A DNA stretch of 11,074 nucleotides from Alphaproteobacteria bacterium. GTDB lineage: Bacteria > Pseudomonadota > Alphaproteobacteria > CACIAM-22H2. Where the stretch lies: contig VGDA01000072.1 of NCBI GenBank assembly GCA_016869915.1, positions 1 through 11,074 on the forward strand, read 5' to 3'. Of this stretch, positions 1-6,585 are shown piece after piece (within the stretch, counting starts at the first letter, position 1; each line of letters opens with the position of its first letter). The position numbers were made by a program, and so were the translations under genes. The notes beneath the pieces are model-generated. The model was not told the DNA's origin, made no database searches, and saw only the letters and a program-made list of their open reading frames with translations.

Positions 1-1
1 A

Positions 2-871
2 TACACGCTGTTCACCGTCGCGGGGAACTGGTTCCGGCGGCCTGCCACCGCGATGGCGATCATGGATTCGGGATCGGGGATCGGCACGCTCGTGTCGCTG
101 CCGGTGCTGCAGCTCATCATCGAGGCGCATTCCTGGCGCGTCGCCTATCTCGCGCTCGCCATCCTCGCCATCGTAGTCGTGCTGCCGCTCGCCGCGGTCT
201 TCATGCGCCTCCATCCGCCGGGGCGCGAGCCGCCGCCGCCGGTCGACGGCGTCGTCGCGCATCGCTCGCCGCTCGCCGCGGTCGGGGCGATCTCGGCCAG
301 CCCGGTGCTGCGCTGGCTCGCCATCGTGCACCTGCTCGCGCCGATGACCTTCCACGCGATCGGCTCGCATCAGGTCGCCTATTTCCAGGATGCGGGCATG
401 CGCCAGGATGTCGCCGTCCTCCTCGTCGCGACGACCGGCTTCACCTTCTTCGCCCGGCGCCTCGCCTTCGGCGCGCTGATCGACGCGCGCGGCATCGCCA
501 CGGCCGGGACGATAAAGGCCATGGCGGCGATCGCGACGCTGGGGCTGATGCTGGCGCTGCCGCTGCTCGCAAGCGCCGCGCCCGCCTACGCCTATCCCGT
601 CCTCTTCGCCATCGGCTTCAGCTCCACTGGGATCCTGTTCACCAACGCGGCACGGCTGCTGATCGACCCGGCCTCGTTCAACGCGGTGTTCGGCGCCATG
701 CGCCTGCTCTATGGGACCGGCGTGGCGCTCGGTCCGCCGGCCATGGCCGCGATGGTCGACGCGACGGGTCGCTTCGACCTGCCGCTGGCGCTGGTTGGCG
801 TGGTCCTGCTGTTCCATCATGGGGCCTTCGTGGCGCTGGCGCGCGGCGCCGGGCGACGTGGCGCGCGATGA
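2..871 (+). CDS. MFS transporter, C-terminal part (5' end outside window)
   Basis: Membrane transporter of the major facilitator superfamily; substrate unknown. The frame is already open at the left edge and reads YTLFTVAGNWFRR ahead of the first ATG (position 53), which matches the loop before an MFS transmembrane segment, so the gene begins upstream and the ATG at 53 is internal. About 289 residues are visible, containing several hydrophobic helices and a degenerate MFS loop motif (FARRLAFGALIDARG) between helices of the second half. It ends in a basic tail (GAGRRGAR). The gap to the following dehydrogenase gene is 22 bases on the same strand, so they are probably co-transcribed. The fold assignment is fairly safe; nothing in the sequence defines the substrate, although the neighbouring 2-hydroxyacid dehydrogenase makes a carboxylate plausible (inference). 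Confidence 0.85.
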   Translation, partial: YTLFTVAGNWFRRPATAMAIMDSGSGIGTLVSLPVLQLIIEAHSWRVAYLALAILAIVVVLPLAAVFMRLHPPGREPPPPVDGVVAHRSPLAAVGAISASPVLRWLAIVHLLAPMTFHAIGSHQVAYFQDAGMRQDVAVLLVATTGFTFFARRLAFGALIDARGIATAGTIKAMAAIATLGLMLALPLLASAAPAYAYPVLFAIGFSSTGILFTNAARLLIDPASFNAVFGAMRLLYGTGVALGPPAMAAMVDATGRFDLPLALVGVVLLFHHGAFVALARGAGRRGAR

Positions 872-893
872 CCCGAGGCAAGGAAGGCGACGC

Positions 894-1949
894 ATGAACC
901 CCCGCAAGGAAGTCCTGTTCTTCTCATCGCCGCTCGAGGTCGAGCAGGTGGCGCGCATCCGCGCCGCCGCCGGCGACCGGGTCGAGGTGGTGCACGAGCC
1001 GGACCTGCATCCGCCGCTGCGCTATGTCGCGGACCACAACGGCCAGCCCGGCTTCCGCCGCGACGCGGCGCAGGAGGCGCGCTGGCGCGCCGGCCTCGCG
1101 CGCGCGACGATCCTCTGGGACTTCCCGGCGAAGACGCCAGCGGAGGGCGGCATGTCGCTCGCGCCGAACGTGCGCTGGGTGCAGACGACCAGCGCCGGCG
1201 TCGGGCAGATGGTGGCGCAGCTCGGCCTCGCCGACGGCGACCTCGTCGTCACCACCGCGCGGGGCGTGCACGCCGAGGCGCTGACGGAGTTCGTGTTCCT
1301 CGCGCTGCTCATGGGCACCAAGGACCTCGCGCGGCTGCAGCGCGACCAGGAGGCGCATCGCTGGGAGCGCCATTGCGGCGGCGAGCTTGCGGGCCGGACG
1401 CTCGCGATCATCGGCGCCGGGCGGATCGGCGCCCAGGCCGCGCGCGTCGGCAAGGCCTTCGGGATGCGCGTGATCGGCACGCTCGCAAATCCCTCGCCCG
1501 CGCGCGCCGACGAGCTCGGCCTCGACGCCGTGCACGGGCAGGACGAGCTGCACGCCGTGCTCGCACAGGCCGATGCCGTCGTGCTGTGCACGCCGCACAC
1601 GCCGGCGACGGAGCGCATGATCGACGCGGCCGCGCTCGCGGCGATGCGCCCGGGCGCGGTGCTCGTCAACATCGCGCGCGGCCTCGTCGTCGACGAGGAG
1701 GCGATGGTCGACGCGCTGCGCCGGCGCCACCTGGGCTTCGCCGCGCTGGACGTCGCGACGATCGAGCCGCTTCCCGCCGATTCGCCGCTCTGGGACATGG
1801 ACAACGTCCTGGTGAGCCCGCATTCGGCCAGCACCGCGCCCAGCGAGAACCGCAAGATCACCGACATCTTCATCCACAATCTCGGCTGCTGGCTCGAGGG
1901 CCGGCCCGCGGCGATGAGGAACATCCTCGACAAGAAGCGGATGTATTGA
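894..1949 (+). CDS. D-isomer-specific 2-hydroxyacid dehydrogenase
   Basis: Cytoplasmic NAD(P)-dependent oxidoreductase expected to interconvert a 2-hydroxyacid and its 2-oxoacid. The 351-residue protein has the family layout: an N-terminal catalytic half, a central nucleotide-binding domain with the Rossmann motif GAGRIG (residues 174-179), then the catalytic residues Arg262 (NIARG), Glu291 (IEPLP) and His310 (PHSAS). The triad is complete, so the enzyme should be active. The open frame extends back to 711, but that stretch overlaps the preceding MFS gene. The ATG at 894 follows AGGAAGG with 6 bases of spacing and gives a normal family length, so I chose it. Its stop overlaps the start of the next MFS gene (TGATG), indicating translational coupling. 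The exact substrate (glyoxylate, hydroxypyruvate, a phenyl-type or other acid) cannot be read from the sequence. Confidence 0.92.
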   Translation: MNPRKEVLFFSSPLEVEQVARIRAAAGDRVEVVHEPDLHPPLRYVADHNGQPGFRRDAAQEARWRAGLARATILWDFPAKTPAEGGMSLAPNVRWVQTTSAGVGQMVAQLGLADGDLVVTTARGVHAEALTEFVFLALLMGTKDLARLQRDQEAHRWERHCGGELAGRTLAIIGAGRIGAQAARVGKAFGMRVIGTLANPSPARADELGLDAVHGQDELHAVLAQADAVVLCTPHTPATERMIDAAALAAMRPGAVLVNIARGLVVDEEAMVDALRRRHLGFAALDVATIEPLPADSPLWDMDNVLVSPHSASTAPSENRKITDIFIHNLGCWLEGRPAAMRNILDKKRMY

Positions 1950-3129
1950 TGGCGACCGCGCCGCAAGCCACGGCCGGCGCGCGTGGGCGGCGCGTGCTGT
2001 GGGTCTGCGGCGGCGCGCATGCGCTGCATGACGGCTACACCGACCTGCTCGGCATCCTGCTGCCGCTGCTGCGAGACCAGTTCGCGCTCGGCTACACCGC
2101 GATCGGCGCGCTGCGCACGCTCTACGCCTGCGGCATGGCGGGCGGGCAGATCCCGGCGGGACTGCTCGCCGAGCGCATCGGCGGCAGGTGGCTGCTCGCC
2201 GGGGGCACCGCCCTCGCGACGCTGGGCTATCTCTTCGCGGGCCTCGGCGGCGGCCTCGCCGCCGCGGCGATCGGCGTCGCGCTGAGCGGCATCGGCTCGA
2301 GCACCCAGCACCCGATCGCCTCCAGCCTCGTCGCCGCCGCCCACGAAGGCGCGGCCTCCCGCCCGGCGCTCGGCAGCTACAACTTCGCCGGCGATGTCGG
2401 GAAGGTGGTGGTGCCGGCGCTCTTCGCCTTCCTGGCCGCGGCCTGGGACTGGCGCGCGGGCCTCGTCGCCATCGCGGTCGTCGGCCTCGTCTCGGCGCTC
2501 GCGCTGCCCGGCCTCGTTCCCGCGTCGGTCGATGCCAGCCTGCGTCCCGCGACGCGCGCGGCGTATGCGGGCACCGAGCTGCCGCGCGGGCCGTTCCGGC
2601 TTCTGCTCGCGATCGGCGTGACGGATTCGGCGGTGCGCGCGGGCTTCCTCACCTTCCTTCCCTTCCTGCTCTCCGCGAAGGGCGCCGACCTCGCGACGCT
2701 CGGCGTCGCGCTCGCCCTGCTCTTCGCCGGCGGTGCGGCGGCAAGTTCGCCTGCGGCCATCTCGGCCAGCGATTCGGCGTGCTGGCGACCGTGAGTGCCA
2801 CCGAGTCGCTGACCGCGGCGCTGATCGTCGCCTCGCTCGCCCTGCCGCTCGGGCCGCTGCTGGCGCTGCTGCCGCTGCTTGGCCTGGCGCTCAACGGGAC
2901 CTCCTCCGTGCTCTACGGAACCGTGCCGGAGCTGGTCCCGGAGGACAGGCGCGCGCGCGCCTTCGCGGTCTTCTACACCGGAGGGTCGGTGGCGAGCGGT
3001 GCCGGGCCGCTGCTCGGCGGCGCGATCGGGGACGCGGTCGGGCTTGGCCCGATGACGGCATTGCTCGCGGCCGCGTCGCTCGCCACCATCCCCCTCGCCA
3101 TCGCGCTGCGCCCCTCGCTCGCGCGCTGA
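1949..3129 (+). pseudogene. MFS transporter interrupted by an apparent -1 frameshift
   Basis: Twelve-helix MFS transporter split across two frames. From the ATG at 1949 (overlapping the upstream stop as TGATG) the frame gives an N-terminal half with CGGAHALHDGYTDLLG and the MFS loop GLLAERIGGRW, and runs to a stop at 2794. Similarity leaves that frame near 2738-2741: the next frame continues as GKFACGHLGQRFG, the equivalent loop of the second half, and then four or so hydrophobic helices to the stop at 3129. Restoring one G in GCGGCGGCAAG (giving AAGKF) rebuilds a normal protein of about 393 residues. As written, the product would be cut after about 60% and end in an unrelated tail (SPAAISASDSACWRP). 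This could be a real inactivating deletion or a sequencing or assembly error in a GC-rich run. The downstream frame keeps good MFS character, so the lesion is recent or artefactual. Transport substrate is unknown. Confidence 0.8.
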
Positions 3130-3150
3130 ACCCGCACCGGACGCCAAGCC

Positions 3151-3987
3151 ATGCCCAAGAGACTGAGCCACGCCCAGCTCGACAGCTATCGCAACGAGGG
3201 CTTCGCGTTCCCGGTCGACGTGCTTTCGCCGGAGGAGGTGCGGCGCGCGCGCGACGGGCTCGAGGCCTGGGAGGCGCAGTCGGGCCGGCCGCTCGCCTAT
3301 CCCGAGAAATCAGCAGCCTACCTGCTCTTCGACTGGGCCGACGCGCTCGCCTTCCATCCCGCGGTGCTCGACGCGGTCGAGGACCTCATCGGACCGGACA
3401 TCCTGGTCTACCACTCGACGATCTTCGTGAAGGAGGCGAACGCGCCGGCCTTCGTGCACTGGCACCAAGACGGCGCCTATTTCTTCCTGGAGCCGCCCGA
3501 GCAGGTGACGGCGTGGATCGCGCTCTCCGAGGCCTCGGTGCGCGCGGGCTGCATGCGCATCATCCCCGGCAGCCATCGCGGCGACTGGCTCGAGCACCGC
3601 GACGACCCGAGCCCCGACAACATGATCCCGCGCGGCCAGGGCGTGCTGGGACGCCATGGTCCGGAGGACGGCGTGCTCATGCCGCTGGCGGCAGGGCAGA
3701 TGTCGCTCCACCACACCAAGGCGCTGCATGCCTCCGGCCCGAACGCCAACGACGACCGGCGCATCGGCGTGAACATCAGCTTCATCCCCGCGCATGTCCG
3801 GCCGCTCGGCGCGCCGCGTCCCGGCGCGCTGCTCGCGCGCGGCACGGACCGGCACGGGCATTTCGCGCCAGAGCAGCGCCTGCAGGGCCATCTCTCGGCG
3901 CAGGCGCGCGCGGCCCATGCCGAGCATTGCCGGCTGTTCCGCGCGCGGCAGGATTCCGGGTTCTCCGCCGCGGCGGCGGCGGGCTGA
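3151..3987 (+). CDS. Phytanoyl-CoA dioxygenase (PhyH) family Fe(II)/2-oxoglutarate oxygenase
   Basis: Predicted soluble non-haem iron oxygenase that uses O2 and 2-oxoglutarate to hydroxylate a small organic substrate. The 278-residue protein shows the PhyH signature: HWHQDGAYF with the iron ligands His105 and Asp107, a central RAGCMRIIPGSHRG segment typical of the family, and the distal His193 in LHASGPN followed by Arg203/Arg204 (RRIGVNISF), which would bind the 2-oxoglutarate carboxylate. The iron site therefore looks complete. Length is usual for the family. It lies 21 bases after the broken MFS gene and 12 bases before a second oxygenase gene, on the same strand. No good Shine-Dalgarno precedes the ATG, but MPKRLSHAQLDSYRNEGF is a typical family N-terminus. 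Members act on very diverse substrates, so only the class is assigned. Confidence 0.9.
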   Translation: MPKRLSHAQLDSYRNEGFAFPVDVLSPEEVRRARDGLEAWEAQSGRPLAYPEKSAAYLLFDWADALAFHPAVLDAVEDLIGPDILVYHSTIFVKEANAPAFVHWHQDGAYFFLEPPEQVTAWIALSEASVRAGCMRIIPGSHRGDWLEHRDDPSPDNMIPRGQGVLGRHGPEDGVLMPLAAGQMSLHHTKALHASGPNANDDRRIGVNISFIPAHVRPLGAPRPGALLARGTDRHGHFAPEQRLQGHLSAQARAAHAEHCRLFRARQDSGFSAAAAAG

Positions 3988-3999
3988 CGCGAGGGGGAC

Positions 4000-4632
4000 A
4001 TGTCCGCGCGCATCGAGGTCACGCCGCTCTTCGCGACGCCCGTCGCGGCCACCGAGCTTCCCGATGCCGCCGCGCTCAACCGCGAGCTGCGCGCGGCGAT
4101 CGCGGCGCGCGAGAAGGGCCATCCCGGCGAGCAGCATTCCAATCTCGGCGGCTGGCAATCCTCCTGGGACATGGAGCAATGGGGCGGCGCGCCGGCGGCG
4201 CGGCTCCTCGCCGCGGCGCGCGCGATCGCCGACCGCGTCACGGTCGACCGCGCGGGCCGGCCGGTCTCCATCGCCTGGCGCGCCAATATGTGGGCGAACG
4301 TCAATCGCGCCGGCCACGGAAACGAGTTCCACGCCCATCCCGGCAGCTTCTGGTCCGCCGTCTACTATGTCGATGATGGCGGCATCGCGGCCGACCCCTC
4401 GCTTGGCGGCGAGCTCGAGTTCATGGACCCGCGCGGCCCCGGCCCCGCGATGTACGCCCCGAACCTCGCCTTCGCGACGCCGGGCGGCCTGTCGATCGGC
4501 GCCAACGAGACCATGCCGCCGCGGGCCGGGCGGCTGGTGATGTTCCCGGCCTGGCTGCTGCACCAGGTCAGGCCCTATCGCGGCAAGGCGGAGCGCGTCT
4601 CGATCGCGCTGAACCTCGGCGTCGGCCCCTGA
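4000..4632 (+). CDS. Putative 2OG-Fe(II) oxygenase (TIGR02466/PF13759-like)
   Basis: Small predicted double-stranded beta-helix oxygenase of 210 residues, recognised from the run of conserved segments NMWANVN, GNEFHAHPGSFWSAVYYV, GGELEFMDPR and FPAWLLHQVRPY. Likely iron ligands are in the His111-Ala-His113 stretch and the distal His188; Arg199 (ERVSIALNL) would contact 2-oxoglutarate. A canonical HxD is not visible, since the third position is His, but HxH before PGS appears to be normal for this family as I remember it. The ATG at 4000 follows GAGGGGG at good spacing, 12 bases after the PhyH-family gene. Family members are largely uncharacterised. Having two different 2-oxoglutarate oxygenases in a row suggests successive oxidations of one substrate (inference). 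The gene ends 14 bases before the convergent exporter gene. Confidence 0.82.
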   Translation: MSARIEVTPLFATPVAATELPDAAALNRELRAAIAAREKGHPGEQHSNLGGWQSSWDMEQWGGAPAARLLAAARAIADRVTVDRAGRPVSIAWRANMWANVNRAGHGNEFHAHPGSFWSAVYYVDDGGIAADPSLGGELEFMDPRGPGPAMYAPNLAFATPGGLSIGANETMPPRAGRLVMFPAWLLHQVRPYRGKAERVSIALNLGVGP

Positions 4633-4646
4633 GCCGGCGCGCCGCC

Positions 4647-4964
4647 TCAGCCGGCGGAGAGCTTGAGGCCCGCGATCCCGGCGACCACCAGAGCCAGGCT
4701 CGCGAGGCGCATCGGCGTGGCCGGCTCGTCGAAGAGAAGGATGCCGAGAACGACCGTCCCGGCCGCGCCGATCCCGACCCAGACCGCGTAGGCAGTGCCG
4801 ACCGGAAGCGAGCGCATCGCGAGGCCGAGAAGAAGCATGCTCGCCGCCATCGCCGCGAGCGTTGCGGCGAGGACGAGCGGGCGCTCGAATCCCCGTGCGT
4901 GCTTGAGCCCGATGGCCCAGGCCACCTCCAGCACGCCAGCGACCACCAGCAGCACCCACGCCAT
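4647..4964 (-). CDS. gdx: Guanidinium exporter, SMR family (Gdx/SugE type)
   Basis: Small four-helix inner-membrane antiporter expected to work as an antiparallel dimer, exporting guanidinium ion in exchange for protons. The 105-residue protein has the proton/substrate glutamate Glu13 plus Trp16, Ser42, Tyr59 and Trp62, the set that lines the binding pocket of characterised Gdx proteins and separates them from the multidrug EmrE/Qac branch. The segment LPVGTAYAVWVGIG in helix 3 is the SMR signature. The open frame continues far upstream, but the ATG at 4964 has GGAGG five bases before it, and MAWVLLVVAGVLEVAW is the standard N-terminus. It is convergent with the oxygenase operon and divergent from the DUF6489-like gene, so it forms its own unit. 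I see no guanidine riboswitch in the short leader. It was historically called SugE. Confidence 0.92.
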   Translation of the reverse strand: MAWVLLVVAGVLEVAWAIGLKHARGFERPLVLAATLAAMAASMLLLGLAMRSLPVGTAYAVWVGIGAAGTVVLGILLFDEPATPMRLASLALVVAGIAGLKLSAG

Positions 4965-5037
4965 GCCATCCTCCCCCGCGACGATGCGCGCCGGTCGACG
5001 CGACGCGCGCGGCATCCTAACCTCGCGCGTGGATTCC

Positions 5038-5042
5038 GGAGG
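5038..5042 (+). promoter_or_regulatory. Shine-Dalgarno GGAGG that decides the start of the DUF6489-like gene
   Basis: Two in-frame ATGs lie close together at 5044 and 5050. GGAGG ends one base before the first and seven bases before the second, so only the ATG at 5050 has workable spacing. Confidence 0.75.
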
Positions 5043-5049
5043 AATGCCG

Positions 5050-5298
5050 ATGAAGGTGAAGCTCGACATCGAATGCACGCCCGCCGAGGCCCGCGCCTTC
5101 TTCGGCCTGCCCGACGTCGCTCCGCTCCAGGAGCGCGTGATGAAGGAGGTCGAGCAGCGCGTGATGCAGGGCATCGGCGCCATGGACCCCTCGGAGATGC
5201 TCAAGACCTGGATGCCCGCGACCATGCAGGGCTTCGACCAGATGCAGCGCCTCTGGTCGCAGATGGCCGCGGGCGCCGTCGACCCGAACCGCAAGTGA
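5050..5298 (+). CDS. DUF6489-like small protein of unknown function
   Basis: Short acidic/amphipathic protein of 82 residues with no membrane segment or signal peptide. It begins MKVKLDIECTPAEARAFFGLPDV and ends with a methionine-rich segment (KTWMPATMQGFDQMQRLW). This pattern, a beta-like start followed by TPAEAR, LPDV, and WMP...GFDQMQ, matches my memory of the DUF6489 family of Alphaproteobacteria; the function is not known. The middle (PLQERVMKEVEQRVMQGI) is likely helical. The start at 5050 is set by a GGAGG at correct spacing. The gene is 16 bases upstream of a ferredoxin gene on the same strand, so the two probably form a small operon. It is divergent from the guanidinium exporter, sharing an 85-base intergenic region. 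Confidence 0.8.
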   Translation: MKVKLDIECTPAEARAFFGLPDVAPLQERVMKEVEQRVMQGIGAMDPSEMLKTWMPATMQGFDQMQRLWSQMAAGAVDPNRK

Positions 5299-5314
5299 GC
5301 GAGGAACAGGACCG

Positions 5315-5674
5315 ATGACATCGCGCCCCGACGATCCCGCGCCCTACTACCGGGCGCATGTCTTCGCCTGCGTGAACGAGCGCCCGGCCGGGCACAAGCG
5401 CGGCTCGTGCAAGGAGCGCGGCGCCGAGCCGCTGCGCAACTACATGAAGTCGCGCGCCAAGGAGCTCGGCCTCGGCGACGTGCGCGTCAACCAGTCCGGC
5501 TGCCTCGACCGCTGCGAGCTCGGCCCGGTGATGGTCGTCTATCCCGACGGCGTCTGGTACCGGGTCGGCTCGACGGCCGACATCGACGAGATCCTCGAGG
5601 TGCATCTCAAGCGCGGCGAGCGCGTCGCGCGGCTGATGCTGCGACCCGAGGACGGCCCGCTCAAAGGCGCCTGA
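5315..5674 (+). CDS. Thioredoxin-like [2Fe-2S] ferredoxin
   Basis: Small cytoplasmic iron-sulfur electron carrier of 119 residues. Four cysteines at 19, 32, 63 and 67 have the spacing C-x12-C-x30-C-x3-C, the [2Fe-2S] pattern of thioredoxin-fold ferredoxins. The contexts HVFACVNERPAGHKRGSC and NQSGCLDRCELGPVMVVYP are characteristic, and PDGVWYRV continues the fold. GAGGA lies nine bases before the ATG. It follows the DUF6489-like gene by 16 bases and overlaps the convergent NlpC/P60 gene by 14 bases at the 3' ends. The redox partner is not known; no reductase is encoded in the window, although the oxygenases upstream belong to a class that does not need a ferredoxin, so a link to them is not implied. 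Confidence 0.9.
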   Translation: MTSRPDDPAPYYRAHVFACVNERPAGHKRGSCKERGAEPLRNYMKSRAKELGLGDVRVNQSGCLDRCELGPVMVVYPDGVWYRVGSTADIDEILEVHLKRGERVARLMLRPEDGPLKGA

Positions 5675-6512
5675 TCGAGGTCACGGGACCGCCGCCGCGC
5701 GCGGCGATGCGCGCCTCGGCCTCGGCGAGCGGCTCGGCCGCGACCTGCATGTGGTGGCCGTTGGCGTGGAGCAGGATGCGCGCGTCGCGCATCGCGCCGA
5801 CATGGCCCTTCCAGAAGACGAGGTCGCCGCGGCGCAGCCCCGCGCGATCGTTGATCGCGGCGCCCAGCTCGGCCTCCTGCATGTCGCTGTCGCGCGGCGC
5901 GGCGATGCCGGCGGCGTCGAGCGCGACCTGCACGAGGCCCGAGCAGTCGAGCCCGAGCCCGGTCCTGCCGCCCCAGAGATAGGGCACCGCCAGGAACTCC
6001 TCGGCGACGGCAACGAAGTCCGCCGTCGGCGGCGCATCGAGCGGCGCGGCATGGCGCGCGACTAGGAAGCCGCCGCGCGCGAGCGCGACGAAGCGCTCGT
6101 CATGCGCCGCGGCGGCGAAGCGCGCGCCCAGCGGCAGCCAGGACAGCGGCGGCGCCTTCACGTCCGGCGCCGGGTAGACGAAGCTGCGCGGCACGACGAG
6201 GCGATGCGTCGGCGCGACGCCCGGTGCCGCCAGCGCCCCGGTCTCGACATAGCCGACATGGCGGTCGCGCTCGAGCTGGACCCAGCTCCAGCCATCGGCG
6301 CGCGCCTCGAATGCGCGCACCACCTCGCCCGCCAGCGCCTCGCTCTCGAGCGGCGCGTCGCGCGCGGGGTGCCGGCGCAGCGCGGTCGCCGGCGCCACGA
6401 CCTCGCGCAGCGTCCCCTCGACGAAGCGCGCAGCCTCGACGCGGCCGGCGAGGCGCGCATCGGCAAGGTCCGGGCGAAAGGCGTGGCGGCGGGGATCGGG
6501 CGTCTTCGTCAT
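5661..6512 (-). CDS. NlpC/P60 family cysteine peptidase with N-terminal bacterial SH3 domains
   Basis: Predicted peptidoglycan-peptide hydrolase (gamma-D-glutamyl-diamino acid endopeptidase type) of 283 residues. The N-terminal part (roughly residues 30-150) resembles the SH3-like domains of bacterial dipeptidyl-peptidase VI relatives (WSWVQLERDRHVGYVETGAL). The C-terminal NlpC/P60 domain begins at VPYLWGGRTGLGLDCSG. The catalytic triad is complete: Cys190 (DCSG), His237 (KGHVGAM) and His249 (LLHANGHH). No signal peptide is visible, so it probably acts in the cytoplasm on recycled muropeptides. I chose the ATG at 6512 because MTKTPDPRRHAFRPDLA is the usual family N-terminus; an in-frame ATG at 6560 would add 16 unlikely residues. 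Neither start has a clear Shine-Dalgarno. It is divergent from mnmE across 73 bases. Confidence 0.88.
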   Translation of the reverse strand: MTKTPDPRRHAFRPDLADARLAGRVEAARFVEGTLREVVAPATALRRHPARDAPLESEALAGEVVRAFEARADGWSWVQLERDRHVGYVETGALAAPGVAPTHRLVVPRSFVYPAPDVKAPPLSWLPLGARFAAAAHDERFVALARGGFLVARHAAPLDAPPTADFVAVAEEFLAVPYLWGGRTGLGLDCSGLVQVALDAAGIAAPRDSDMQEAELGAAINDRAGLRRGDLVFWKGHVGAMRDARILLHANGHHMQVAAEPLAEAEARIAARGGGPVTSIRRL

Positions 6513-6585
6513 GGCCGCGCGATGATGGCGCGGCGCGGCGCGGTGCGTCGAGCGGGACATCGCGACCCGCGCGCGCTATCTCGTC

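Noticed and set aside
53..55. ATG at 53 as the start of the first MFS gene
   Set aside because: Good MFS sequence continues in frame to the left edge, so the gene is truncated by the window.
4644..4669. Possible bidirectional terminator GCCTCA...TGAGGC between the convergent oxygenase and gdx genes
   Set aside because: Six-base stem with a 14-base loop and no T-run, mostly within gdx coding sequence.
3310..4959. A 549-codon - strand open frame across the two oxygenase genes
   Set aside because: Low-complexity Arg/Ala-rich product opposite two well-supported genes; a composition artefact.
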